Source of the DNA: JAZNQL01 sp045531205
GTDB lineage: Bacteria > Bacillota > Clostridia > UMGS1883 > UMGS1540
Direction of reading: 5' to 3'
Assembly: GCA_045531205.1 (NCBI GenBank)
Contig: JAZSDN010000069.1
Coordinates: forward strand, 1 to 15,359
DNA length: 15,359 bases
Below the pieces are notes generated by a model. The model ran no database searches, had not been told where the DNA came from, and saw only the letters and a list, made by a program, of their open reading frames with translations. Positions 1-7,169 of this stretch are shown in pieces. The translations under genes and the position numbers were made by a program. Numbering within the stretch: the stretch's first letter is position 1; every line of letters begins with the position of its first letter.

Positions 1-10
1 TTGTCATAGG

Positions 11-36
11 GCGTGCTTTAGCACGTTCATTTTTAC
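11..36 (+). terminator. Possible intrinsic terminator of an upstream gene
   Basis: The inverted pair CGTGCT / AGCACG at 12-17 and 20-25 forms a short stem, realistically 5 bp with a TTTA loop. It is followed within a few bases by TTCATTTTT. This could end a gene lying left of the window. The stem is short and the T run is broken, so the call is weak. Confidence 0.3.
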
Positions 37-102
37 CCTTGACTAATCGCAGACGAGCATTTACAAGCTTTCGGGCGAAAATCACCGATATTTTGTGAAA
101 TT

Positions 103-243
103 GTTATGCTAGTCTTTCATTTTTACTTTACACTACCAATATAAATTTTAGCACATTTTTATTTTCTTGTAAAGATGTTATTGAATGTTATGCCGGACTT
201 ATCTTATAATGCAGGCTGTAAAGTTGTGTTGCAAAAGCATAAC
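103..243. promoter_or_regulatory. Three GTTATGC heptamers around the cassette promoter (putative operators)
   Basis: GTTATGC occurs on the plus strand at 103-109 and 187-193, and on the minus strand (read as GCATAAC) at 237-243. The copies lie upstream of, within, and just downstream of the predicted promoter. Two more copies lie in the greA leader. By eye I found none inside coding regions. Placement suggests binding sites for a shared regulator, but no regulator gene is visible and the motif was found after the fact. Confidence 0.3.
181..210 (+). promoter_or_regulatory. Sigma-A promoter candidate driving the 15-gene phage-like operon
   Basis: TTGAAT at 181-186 and a perfect TATAAT at 205-210 are separated by 18 nt, which fits a vegetative sigma-A promoter. 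Transcription would begin near 217, giving a leader of about 98 nt before the first start codon at 315. No other strong promoter was noticed before the terminator at 11464, so this one may drive the whole cassette. One copy of the GTTATGC heptamer (187-193) lies inside the spacer, where a bound repressor would block polymerase. Confidence 0.6.
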
Positions 244-314
244 TCCACGGGAAAATATCACATTTGATTTTTGCAGAGGCGGGCGGGCTGCAGTGATAAT
301 TTTAAGGAGGTATT

Positions 315-728
315 ATGAAGAATTATTCTGCCGAAACCAAAAGAAAGGCTAAACTTTTATATATTGAAGGCAAAAGCAAAAAGGAAATATGCGAACAGCT
401 TGGAATTCATAAGTCAACTCTTTTGCGGTGGCTTCGCAGTGAAGGCGGCGTTGCCTCTTGTAACCCTGATGTTATAAGAGACAACGCCCTTTCGTTAATT
501 GCAGGAAGAATAAATTTTGCAAAGGAAAATGATTTACTTATACAAAAAGCTATAAGAATTATTTCAAATGATGATATTCCTGCTGCTGAAAAAAAAGATG
601 CAATCAATAAAATTCACGAATTTGAAATTATAAAGCTTTCGGATATTACAAAAATTATTGCTGACCTTGATATAAAAAATGAAAGTCCTGACAGCGAGGA
701 CGTAAATATAAGAATTGAAGTTATTTAA
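315..728 (+). CDS. Phage terminase small subunit-like HTH protein
   Basis: This 137-residue protein probably recognises DNA and recruits the large terminase during packaging. Residues about 8-42 form a helix-turn-helix with the typical small-terminase pattern: an alanine/lysine-rich helix, then Y-I-E-G-K-S, then E-I-C-E-Q-L-G-I and a recognition helix ending in L-R-W-L. The remainder is charged and helical (residues 60-125), suitable for oligomerisation. The length suits small terminases. The ATG at 315 is preceded by AAGGAGG at 304-310. It opens the cassette, and the next gene starts 13 nt after its stop. A transposase-type HTH or a transcription regulator is the alternative, but no transposase catalytic gene follows. 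The large terminase is unusually far away, at 7170. Confidence 0.65.
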   Translation: MKNYSAETKRKAKLLYIEGKSKKEICEQLGIHKSTLLRWLRSEGGVASCNPDVIRDNALSLIAGRINFAKENDLLIQKAIRIISNDDIPAAEKKDAINKIHEFEIIKLSDITKIIADLDIKNESPDSEDVNIRIEVI

Positions 729-741
729 AGGAGATGATTTT

Positions 742-1908
742 ATGGCAAAAGTTTCGGAAGAAATGAACAAAGTAATAAAGGACTTTGTAAGTTCTGTTCC
801 CGAAATTGCGGCTCACACAGAAAAAACCGACAATCCTCATGGTGTAAATGCAAAGCAGCTCGGCTTGGAAAAGTTTTTAAACGTTCAAAGCCAGGCCTCA
901 GAACTAAACATCTTAAAAGGTGCTCAAATCACTACCGCTGAACTGAACCGTTTAAAAGGGGTTCGTTCATCCCTGCAAACCCAGCTTGATAAAAAATCGG
1001 ACAGTTCACATACGCACAATGAGATTTTGGAATTTCAAAATTCACTTGATAACAAAGTCGACAAGGAAAATGATTTTGAATTGCTTTCTTCTGTTTTTAT
1101 GGGATATGAAAAATGTGCTGAAGGAACAGTTTTTGAAAGCGGAAAAAAATATTATTTTAACATGGGGACGGAATCATCCCCGAATATGATTGAAATGTAT
1201 GAGGATACGGGTACAGGTGGGGGTTCCGACTTTATTGCAGGTGAAACACGTGCAATTGACTGCGGATTATCCTTTTACAGAGGTACTGACGCTATGTTTT
1301 TTGCAGCGGCACACAGTGTTGCTACGGTGTTGGAATTCTTTAAAGATTTTGGCCTGCATACCGTTACTTATACAGGCGGTCAATGGATTTACAAAGGAGA
1401 GGTTTTGGACCTCATAGAAAGCGGTATTGAGTTATATGGCGATGCACTTGAAGGTGAAAGTTTTTGGTTTTACATAATACCTTCTTCGGATTGTTATATA
1501 GAATCCACTCCCCCTTCTTCTGTTTCAAGAGATTGCGATTTCAACGGTGACCCGCTTAGAATGAAGGAGGTTACTGTGCTTTTTACCGGTGGTTTTTCTT
1601 CATCGTCATCTTTTAAAGCTGTATTTTATGACACAGAAGGGAATATCGTAGGTGAAACCTCTCAAGGTACTTTAGGCAACAGTGCTTTTAAAACTTTAAG
1701 CATAGAAATGAGAAGAGAACATGGTTTTTACAGTATGGTCTTTTCGCCTTTTACTACAGGAAACGGTCGCTGTCCGAACAATGCAAATCTTTATATAAAT
1801 CCCGGACATGCTTGTTATTACCCTGCCAAAAATCCTGTTGCTAAGGTTGTTATCACAGCTCCTTTTGTAAGAAATTCAAAAATTCGTATTTATGGGGTGA
1901 AAGAATAA
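742..1908 (+). CDS. Tail fibre / receptor-binding protein
   Basis: This 388-residue protein is probably the host-recognition fibre. Residues 25-47 carry the fibre motif H-T-E-K-T-D-N-P-H-G-V followed by A-K-Q-L-G-L. Residues 52-84 carry the common phage-fibre segment with E-L-N-I-L-K-G and T-A-E-L-N-R-L-K-G-V ending in Q-L-D-K-K. H-T-H at 90-92 recalls fibre His-box motifs. The middle and C-terminal parts (about 125-388) are beta-rich with Ser/Gly stretches and two clusters of cysteines; I cannot assign a receptor domain. The start is ATG at 742 because AAAGGAG lies at 727-733; an in-frame TTG at 715 has no binding site and overlaps the previous gene. The stop overlaps the next start as TAATG. 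Confidence 0.75.
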   Translation: MAKVSEEMNKVIKDFVSSVPEIAAHTEKTDNPHGVNAKQLGLEKFLNVQSQASELNILKGAQITTAELNRLKGVRSSLQTQLDKKSDSSHTHNEILEFQNSLDNKVDKENDFELLSSVFMGYEKCAEGTVFESGKKYYFNMGTESSPNMIEMYEDTGTGGGSDFIAGETRAIDCGLSFYRGTDAMFFAAAHSVATVLEFFKDFGLHTVTYTGGQWIYKGEVLDLIESGIELYGDALEGESFWFYIIPSSDCYIESTPPSSVSRDCDFNGDPLRMKEVTVLFTGGFSSSSSFKAVFYDTEGNIVGETSQGTLGNSAFKTLSIEMRREHGFYSMVFSPFTTGNGRCPNNANLYINPGHACYYPAKNPVAKVVITAPFVRNSKIRIYGVKE

Positions 1909-2180
1909 TGTTTTTTATTGACGATAATGGTGCTTTAAGAAAAATGACAAAATCAGAGGTTGAAAAATTAAAAGCGGACGAAAAAGATTTTTTTATAGGC
2001 CTTGGATATGAGGAAAGTGTTAACACTTTAATAAGGGCTAAATATTCAGAGTCGGAAGAGTTTTCAATTTTAAGAAAGCGTGAGCAAAAGCCTGAAGAGT
2101 TTGAAGAATACAACGCTTTTTGCGAGGAATGTAAGAAAACTGCCAAAGCTTTTTTTGAGGATGGCGGAGGTGAAGAATAA
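1908..2180 (+). CDS. Uncharacterised 90-aa acidic protein between fibre and lysis genes
   Basis: I do not recognise this protein. It is short, highly charged and mostly helical, with an acidic Gly/Glu tail and two cysteines close together near residues 72-75. It starts in a TAATG overlap with the fibre gene, so it is translationally coupled to it. In many phages a small protein after the fibre gene helps fibre assembly or attachment, and this could be such a helper; that is inference from position only. A GGAGG inside its last codons (2166-2170) serves the following gene. Confidence 0.6.
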   Translation: MFFIDDNGALRKMTKSEVEKLKADEKDFFIGLGYEESVNTLIRAKYSESEEFSILRKREQKPEEFEEYNAFCEECKKTAKAFFEDGGGEE

Positions 2181-2182
2181 GC

Positions 2183-2461
2183 ATGAACGACGAAAAGGAA
2201 CTTTGGGAAAGACTTACGGGAGTTGAACAGTCAACAAAATCTGCTCATCACAGGCTTGACAATATTGAAAAGCTTACACAAAGTGTTTACAGTCTTGCTT
2301 TTGAGGTAAAGGAAATGCGCGAAGAGGTTTGCAGAGTTTCTAAAAGAGTTGAGGAAATGGAAAGTATTCCTCAAAAAAGATGGAATGCGGCTGTAACTTC
2401 TTCAATCACTGCCGTTGCGGGCGCTTTGGCAGGATATTTTTTAAGGATGCTGGGATTATGA
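2183..2461 (+). CDS. XhlA-like lysis protein
   Basis: This 92-residue protein has the layout of the XhlA family known from the Bacillus defective phage PBSX: a soluble N-terminal coiled coil with heptad spacing (about residues 7-62) and one C-terminal membrane segment (about 68-90, rich in Ala, Gly and Val, ending in F-L-R-M-L-G-L). XhlA acts with a holin and an amidase in lysis. The ATG at 2183 follows GGAGG at 2166-2170 at a somewhat long spacing of 12 nt. The stop shares bases with the next start (ATGA at 2458-2461). The holin and amidase genes that follow complete the triad. Confidence 0.7.
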   Translation: MNDEKELWERLTGVEQSTKSAHHRLDNIEKLTQSVYSLAFEVKEMREEVCRVSKRVEEMESIPQKRWNAAVTSSITAVAGALAGYFLRMLGL

Positions 2462-2673
2462 AAAATATTTTTATGAAAATAACAGTTATTTTATGTATCA
2501 TTTTTTCTGCTGTAATTACGCTTATGGCTTTGAATGTTTGCAAATCGCTTGCTATTTCTCCCGAAAAAATTTATTTGACTTCCATGGGTCTTTTCAGCGG
2601 AGAGCTTGTAATGATGTTTGCAAAGAAAATTATAGGTCAGAAGGAGATTTGTAAGAAAAATGCTGATAACTGA
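2458..2673 (+). CDS. Small holin-like membrane protein
   Basis: This 71-residue protein has two hydrophobic segments, about residues 6-28 and 37-58, separated by a short polar turn, and a charged lysine-rich tail. That topology and the position between an XhlA-like gene and an amidase gene fit a holin that lets the endolysin reach the wall. The start ATG at 2458 is chosen because it overlaps the previous stop as ATGA. A longer reading of the same frame would run deep into the XhlA coding region and is unlikely. Its last 14 bases overlap the amidase gene. No family signature can be recognised from sequence alone. Confidence 0.6.
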   Translation: MKNIFMKITVILCIIFSAVITLMALNVCKSLAISPEKIYLTSMGLFSGELVMMFAKKIIGQKEICKKNADN

Positions 2674-3352
2674 AGTTTTGGCAAATCAAAAAAATTTTTT
2701 AAAGGGGCGAAGTGAAAAAATAAAATTTGTTGTTATTCACTTTACTGCAAACAACGGAGATACGGCAGAAAATAACGCAAATTATTTTAAAAACAATATT
2801 GTTAAAACTTCTGCCCATTATTTTGTTGACGAAAAAAGTGTTTGGCAAAGTGTTAAAGATACTGACACTGCCTGGCACTGCGGTGCAAAAAAGTATATTC
2901 ATCCTTTTTGCAGGAATGCAAATTCGATAGGAATAGAGCTTTGCTCCCGAAAAAGTAACGGAAAGTTTTATTTTTTAAAAGAAACTTTGGAAAATGCGGT
3001 AGTGCTTACAAGGCTTATATGCGAAAAGTACAATATTCCTATTGAAAATGTATTACGTCATTACGATGTTACAGGAAAAATATGTCCCGCTCCGTTTGTT
3101 GAAGATGTAAAGCAATGGCATACCTTTAAAGAAAATGTGGAGGATTTTATGACGCAGGAAACATTTGACAAAATGCTTGACAACTATTTTGAAAGAAAAG
3201 CTATGGATAGCCCTTCAGAATGGTCGGAAAAGGCAAGAAAATGGCTTGAAGAAAAAAAGATTATTACAGGCGACGGGCAAGGGATGAGATACAAAAGTTT
3301 TTGTACCCGCGAGGAGCTTGCAGAAATTTTATACAGATTAAAGAAAGGTTGA
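2660..3352 (+). CDS. Phage endolysin: N-acetylmuramoyl-L-alanine amidase with SLH-like C-terminus
   Basis: This 230-residue enzyme should cut the amide bond between muramic acid and the peptide stem and so lyse the cell from inside. Residues about 20-150 are an Amidase_2 (T7-lysozyme type) domain. Zinc ligands are H27 in V-V-I-H-F-T, H134 in L-R-H-Y-D and C142 in K-I-C-P-A-P; K140 matches the catalytic lysine with the K-x-C spacing of T7 lysozyme. Residues about 181-230 resemble an SLH-type wall-binding module: paired tryptophans, A-R-K-W-L and a terminal T-R-E-E-L with L-Y-R-L. There is no signal peptide, consistent with holin-dependent release. AAGGAG at 2641-2646 precedes the start, which lies inside the holin frame. 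Confidence 0.9.
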   Translation: MLITEVLANQKNFLKGRSEKIKFVVIHFTANNGDTAENNANYFKNNIVKTSAHYFVDEKSVWQSVKDTDTAWHCGAKKYIHPFCRNANSIGIELCSRKSNGKFYFLKETLENAVVLTRLICEKYNIPIENVLRHYDVTGKICPAPFVEDVKQWHTFKENVEDFMTQETFDKMLDNYFERKAMDSPSEWSEKARKWLEEKKIITGDGQGMRYKSFCTREELAEILYRLKKG

Positions 3353-3356
3353 GGCT

Positions 3357-3983
3357 ATGTATCTTGTAGATTTTTTAAACGATATTAAATTAAGAATGCC
3401 GCATCCGTTTAGCGAAACACAGGTTGCTGAATTTATTAACAGAATACTTCCTTCTGTTACTGACTGTGCTCTTTGTGATGAAATAACCACAATAAAGTCT
3501 GTTGCAGGAATTGAAGTTTATCCGTTACCCTCAAATGTTGTGCAGAGTACTATACGCGAGGTGGTGGTTGACGGTGTTCAGTACAAGCCTGTTTTGGTTG
3601 AGGAAGAAAAAAGATGCGGTACATACTATATTCCTTTAGAAGGATATATTGCTGTAAGTCCACCGCCTAAAAAATCGGGAAAGCTTATAGAAATATACCA
3701 CGGAAATGCCGAAAAGCTTCTTGGTTTAGATGAAATAAAAAATTCAGACCCCGCTTTAAGCGACGAAGATGCAGAAAAAATCTTTTTTGAACAGGTTATA
3801 CCTGTGCAGACCTCTTCTTTGGAGCTTTTATCTTCAGGGGTGTTTTTTATGATAGCTTCGGTAAGAGAGGACACAGAGCTTGCAAACAATTATCTTGCAG
3901 AGTTTAATTTTTTGAAAAATCAGGCTTTGCACAAAAAGTACAGAAAACGCGGGAAATATCCTGTTGTAAGATTTATAAGTTAA
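3357..3983 (+). CDS. Phage head-tail adaptor-like protein
   Basis: This 208-residue protein resembles adaptor proteins of short-tailed phages (DUF6682 / gp4-like) that dock under the portal. The seen pattern is an N-terminal helical part with F-S-E-T-Q-V-A-E-F-I-N at 18-28, then Y-P-L-P at 55-58, a V-D-G turn at 71-73, G-Y-I-A-V-S-P-P-P at about 96-104 and I-E-I-Y-H-G at 111-116, and finally a helical part (150-195) with a basic end. It starts 4 nt after the amidase stop with only a weak binding site (AAAGG at 3344-3348) and directly precedes the portal gene. The family call rests on pattern resemblance, so another head-completion role is possible. Confidence 0.55.
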   Translation: MYLVDFLNDIKLRMPHPFSETQVAEFINRILPSVTDCALCDEITTIKSVAGIEVYPLPSNVVQSTIREVVVDGVQYKPVLVEEEKRCGTYYIPLEGYIAVSPPPKKSGKLIEIYHGNAEKLLGLDEIKNSDPALSDEDAEKIFFEQVIPVQTSSLELLSSGVFFMIASVREDTELANNYLAEFNFLKNQALHKKYRKRGKYPVVRFIS

Positions 3984-3992
3984 GGAGGAGCT

Positions 3993-5561
3993 ATGACAGA
4001 GGCACAAAAAAATCTTTCAGACAAATTTTTAGAATATTACAAAAGTGCAGTTTCGGACAAAAGCTCACAAAAAATTCCCGAGATTATACGCCGTGCCGAT
4101 AAGTATTGGGAAGGCGATGTAAACCGCCCTGAAAATGAGAACGATATAGGCTCAAACACTAATATCATTCATTCAAATGTTGAAGGTCAGGTTGCTATGA
4201 TGCTTGAGCAGAATATTGCCATATCTTCCGTGCCGGTAACCCCTGCGGATATTCCTTTTGCCGAAACTGTTACTAAAGTTTTGGAATTTATAAAGGATAA
4301 AAACAGATTATTCAGAAAGCTTGACATTCACGAGAGAAGAAGAGAAAAGTACGGCACAGGCATATTGCGAGTTACCTTTGACCCTGATGCTCTTTCGGGA
4401 GCGGGAATTCCTCAAATTGATGTTTGCAGTCCTGAAAACATTTTTGTAGACCCTGCAATAACAGATGTTTATAAGCTGCAGGAGGCTGAATTTATAATAG
4501 AAACTATGAGAAAATCTGTTTTCTGGGCAAAAGAGCATTACGGAAGTGAAATTGCGGACAAAATCGATGCGGGTGCTTTGCTTGAAGACCAGAGCAAGGA
4601 TTCATATCTGCACATGCTTGTATGGACAAAGGAAAACGGAAGGCTCAGGCTTGTGGAAATGAGCGGATGCGGTCAGATTTTATATGACAGCCTTGATGAG
4701 GGTATCCCTTTTTATGAAAATGGGATTTACCCTTATTTTTTTACACCGCTTTATTTTAGAGAGCACTCTATATGGGGCAAGGGCGATGTTGAGCTTTTAA
4801 TTCCTGTTCAGGATGTTATAAATGACCTTGACGACCAGATAAGAAGAAGTGCAAGGCTTACGGGTAATCCTCAAAGGCTTATTGAAACAAGCTCGGGTAT
4901 AGACCTTGACATTCTTACAAATGAAGCGGGGCTTAACATTCCTACAAACAGCATAAATTCGGTTAGAACCCTCACCCCTCCTTCTATGCCCGCCTACATA
5001 ATGGACAGACGTGCAAGTGCGTTTCAGTATGAAGGGCAGAAGGTTACAAGATTTTCTGACCAGATGATGGGTTCAAAACAACAGGGGGTTACAACTGCTA
5101 CAGAGGTTTTAGCTCTTCAGCAGGCGGGAAATACCTCTATTCAGCACAAGCAACGTATGTTGCAGGAAACTCTTTCGGATGTTTTCTCTTACTGTCTTGA
5201 GCTTGTAAAAGAGTTCTGGACAGATGAAATAGCTGTAAAGGTTACAGATTCTTCGGATGAATTTGTTTTCTTCAAGGCATCTGATCTTAAAAATGTTATG
5301 AATCAGAACGGAGAAGCAAAGGATGCTCAATTTGATATTCACGTAACTGTTGGTGCGGGAATGCCCCAGAACAAGGCTTATGTTTACAGTCTTTTAAGCG
5401 AGCTTACAAACTCCGGAATAATGACGGTGTTTGAAATGAGAAGCTGGCTCAAAGAAAATATGGGACTGCCTCTTGAAGATAATGTTATGAATTCACCGAA
5501 TATTAAAGAAGCTTCTGCGGTAAATATCCCTGAAAATCCTGCTTTGGGCGGTGAGGTATAA
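3993..5561 (+). CDS. Portal protein (P22/T7-like)
   Basis: This 522-residue protein should form the ring at one capsid vertex through which DNA is packaged and ejected. Support: length in the podovirus portal range; an N-terminal K-Y-W-E-G-D and S-N-T-N-I-I-H region (37-60); helical pairs around 90-115 with R-R-E-K-Y-G-T-G; a wing-like S-P-E-N-I-F-V-D-P; a stem-like stretch with G-K-G-D-V-E-L-L-I-P-V-Q-D-V-I-N-D-L-D-D-Q-I; and a late Q-Q-G-V-T-T-A-T-E-V-L tunnel-loop-like segment, then a crown-like helical end. AAGGAGG at 3982-3988 precedes the start. Its stop overlaps the next start as TAATG. The neighbours, adaptor before and scaffold/capsid after, agree. Confidence 0.85.
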   Translation: MTEAQKNLSDKFLEYYKSAVSDKSSQKIPEIIRRADKYWEGDVNRPENENDIGSNTNIIHSNVEGQVAMMLEQNIAISSVPVTPADIPFAETVTKVLEFIKDKNRLFRKLDIHERRREKYGTGILRVTFDPDALSGAGIPQIDVCSPENIFVDPAITDVYKLQEAEFIIETMRKSVFWAKEHYGSEIADKIDAGALLEDQSKDSYLHMLVWTKENGRLRLVEMSGCGQILYDSLDEGIPFYENGIYPYFFTPLYFREHSIWGKGDVELLIPVQDVINDLDDQIRRSARLTGNPQRLIETSSGIDLDILTNEAGLNIPTNSINSVRTLTPPSMPAYIMDRRASAFQYEGQKVTRFSDQMMGSKQQGVTTATEVLALQQAGNTSIQHKQRMLQETLSDVFSYCLELVKEFWTDEIAVKVTDSSDEFVFFKASDLKNVMNQNGEAKDAQFDIHVTVGAGMPQNKAYVYSLLSELTNSGIMTVFEMRSWLKENMGLPLEDNVMNSPNIKEASAVNIPENPALGGEV

Positions 5562-5797
5562 TGGCTCAGATTTATCTTCCCGTTGCGGTAGCACAGAGAA
5601 TTAAAGAACACGAGTATGTAAAAAATCTTTCCTGCGAGGAAACTGCAAATAACCCCATTTGCCCGAAGTGTGAAAGGGTTGCTCTGCGTGATATTGGCTG
5701 GCAGGAAAATAAAACAGGTTGCTGTCCGCACTGCGGATACCGCGGAAAAATGGAAGTAACCTTAAAAGAATATGCCGAAAAAAGGCTGTACAGATAA
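5561..5797 (+). CDS. Small zinc-ribbon protein in the head gene block
   Basis: This 78-residue protein carries a clear zinc ribbon: C34-x2-C37 in C-P-K-C and C55-x2-C58 in C-P-H-C-G-Y, with the second knuckle followed by G-Y-R-G. An extra cysteine (C54) precedes the second knuckle. The N-terminal 30 residues and the basic tail (E-Y-A-E-K-R-L-Y-R) are helical. It is coupled to the portal gene by TAATG. Zinc ribbons of this kind bind nucleic acid or proteins. Its place between portal and scaffold suggests a part in packaging or assembly, but no function is known to me, and a stray regulatory role cannot be excluded. Confidence 0.65.
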   Translation: MAQIYLPVAVAQRIKEHEYVKNLSCEETANNPICPKCERVALRDIGWQENKTGCCPHCGYRGKMEVTLKEYAEKRLYR

Positions 5798-5824
5798 GCT
5801 TTTATTTTGAAAGGAGACATAACA

Positions 5825-6229
5825 ATGGAAGAAAGAGAAATTGTAAACGTTGCAGAGGAAAGCACAGAAAACGCTGATGCCGAAATAAAGATTTCTGACA
5901 TTGAAAGCGAGATAGCTGATTTAAAAAAAGACAATCTTTATTCGGACATTGATAATGTTTCAGCCGAAATTTCTGATTATGCCAAAAACAAAGGAATTAG
6001 TGCCAAAGAAGCTTATAATGCTCTTTTTGGGGAAGCAAGGGCCAGAAAGCTTTTAGATGAAGTGCAGAAAATTAAAGACGATTTTCACAGAAAATCGAGA
6101 AAAATACCTGCACTCTCGTCGGGCAGTGCGTATCATCCACAAAATGACGATATAACAAATTCCGAAAGGTTAGCGGCAAAGCTTGCGGGAATATCGGCTT
6201 CTGAATACCTAAAATATAAAAACAAATAA
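5825..6229 (+). CDS. Putative capsid scaffolding protein
   Basis: This 134-residue protein lies directly before the major capsid gene, the usual place for a scaffold. The N-terminal third is strongly acidic with repeated Glu/Asp and helical heptads (about 10-60). The middle has A-K-N-K-G-I-S-A-K-E-A-Y-N, and the C-terminal 35 residues are basic and helical, ending in Y-L-K-Y-K-N-K, typical of scaffold tails that bind coat protein. The ATG at 5825 is chosen because AAGGAG at 5811-5816 sits 8 nt upstream; a TTG at 5807 would put the binding site inside the gene. No sequence signature proves the role; a minor head protein is the alternative. Confidence 0.55.
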   Translation: MEEREIVNVAEESTENADAEIKISDIESEIADLKKDNLYSDIDNVSAEISDYAKNKGISAKEAYNALFGEARARKLLDEVQKIKDDFHRKSRKIPALSSGSAYHPQNDDITNSERLAAKLAGISASEYLKYKNK

Positions 6230-6240
6230 GGAGGACTAAT

Positions 6241-7164
6241 ATGTCAACAGCTAAACTTACACGTTCAAACTTTGGGGAGTTGCTTACCCCTATTCACAAA
6301 AAGATGTTTTTTGATTCATACGAAGCAAAGGACAAGCAGTATGAAAAAACATTTAAAATCGACAAAATGACAAAGAAGGAAGAAACCTTCCCTCACATTG
6401 GTGCTTTCGGTTTATGGGATGCAAACCAGGAAGGCAATGATTTTAACATGGATGACATAAGCACAGGTAACACTGCGACATTTACCGCTCAGCGTTACGA
6501 TAAAGCTTATGAGGTTACATGGGAACTTTTGCAGGACGACCAGTATAATGTGTTCCGTGGCGTGGGCAAAGGCGGTTCTGCCAAAAATCTTGGCAGAGGT
6601 CTTGCTGCCACAGAAGAAACTCAGGCAGCAAAGGTTATTCTCGACGGATTCTCTGCTGCAGGATATGACGAAGTTCCGCTTTTCTCAAGTGCACATCCGC
6701 TTATTAACAGTGAAGGTGTTGGCGATAACCTCGTATCAGGCGGACTTACTGATGAAAATCTTAAAACTGCATTATCAAAGCTCCGTGCGCAGACAGATGA
6801 TGCAGGTGTATTTATTGCGGCAACTGCAAACAAGCTGGTTGTTCATCCTGACTGGGAATTTACTGCACGTGCTCTTTTAAATTCAACACAGCAGGCAGGC
6901 ACAAACTTAAACGACAAAAACACTCTTCCCAACATGGAAATCGTTGTATGGGACTACCTTGCAAACGGCACCGAAGCAAAGCCCTGGTATGTTCAGGACG
7001 CAAGCATCGACAACCTTATGTTCTTATGGCGTGAAAAGCCCATTTTTGACTGCGAAAAAATTGCAAACAAAATGGACTACCGTTTCTACGGATACTGCCG
7101 TTTTGATACAGGTTATGTTGACTGGAGAGGTCTTGTAGGTTCTGACGGTCTTGATAACGCCTGA
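6241..7164 (+). CDS. Major capsid protein (gpT-like / HK97-fold candidate)
   Basis: This 307-residue protein should build the icosahedral shell. The order of segments resembles Mu gpT-like and related Firmicute phage coat proteins: an N-terminal helical arm; a beta-rich segment with F-T-A-Q-R-Y-D-K-A-Y-E-V-T (80-92); a spine-helix region with A-A-T-E-E-T-Q-A-A-K-V-I; L-F-S-S-A-H-P-L; then K-L-V-V-H-P-D-W-E-F-T-A-R-A-L-L and a C-terminal beta part. AAGGAGG at 6228-6234 is the strongest ribosome site in the block. AAC and TTC codons are clearly commoner than in neighbouring genes, which fits high expression. It starts 11 nt after the scaffold stop. Confidence 0.8.
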   Translation: MSTAKLTRSNFGELLTPIHKKMFFDSYEAKDKQYEKTFKIDKMTKKEETFPHIGAFGLWDANQEGNDFNMDDISTGNTATFTAQRYDKAYEVTWELLQDDQYNVFRGVGKGGSAKNLGRGLAATEETQAAKVILDGFSAAGYDEVPLFSSAHPLINSEGVGDNLVSGGLTDENLKTALSKLRAQTDDAGVFIAATANKLVVHPDWEFTARALLNSTQQAGTNLNDKNTLPNMEIVVWDYLANGTEAKPWYVQDASIDNLMFLWREKPIFDCEKIANKMDYRFYGYCRFDTGYVDWRGLVGSDGLDNA

Positions 7165-7169
7165 TTCTT

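Larger units (their letters stand above)
1..314. other. Non-coding upstream region and leader of the phage-like cassette
   Basis: I see no credible protein gene, tRNA or CRISPR in these 314 bases. The stretch is AT-rich and holds a small hairpin followed by a T run near its left end, a sigma-A promoter candidate at 181-210, three copies of a GTTATGC heptamer, and a purine-rich ribosome binding site AAGGAGG at 304-310 for the first cassette gene. A short GC-rich patch around 277-292 is flanked by TGCAG and CTGCA and could form a weak stem in the leader. No integrase-type attachment repeat could be matched to the right end of the cassette. Confidence 0.6.

Noticed and set aside
315..728. First cassette gene as a transposase or recombinase HTH
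   Set aside because: The HTH is compatible, but no catalytic domain follows, the protein is short, and it heads a virion operon, which fits small terminase better.
715..741. Upstream TTG start for the tail fibre gene
   Set aside because: It would place the AAAGGAG site inside the coding region. ATG at 742 has correct spacing and gives a normal fibre N-terminus.
742..1908. Diversity-generating retroelement target in the fibre gene
   Set aside because: No reverse transcriptase, no template repeat and no lectin-type variable C-terminus were seen in the window.
5384..5934. Two overlapping minus-strand frames of 115 and 120 codons across the portal end, zinc-ribbon and scaffold genes
   Set aside because: They oppose three well-supported coupled genes, lack start signals and have low-complexity Ser/Phe-rich translations typical of antisense to AT-rich coding DNA.
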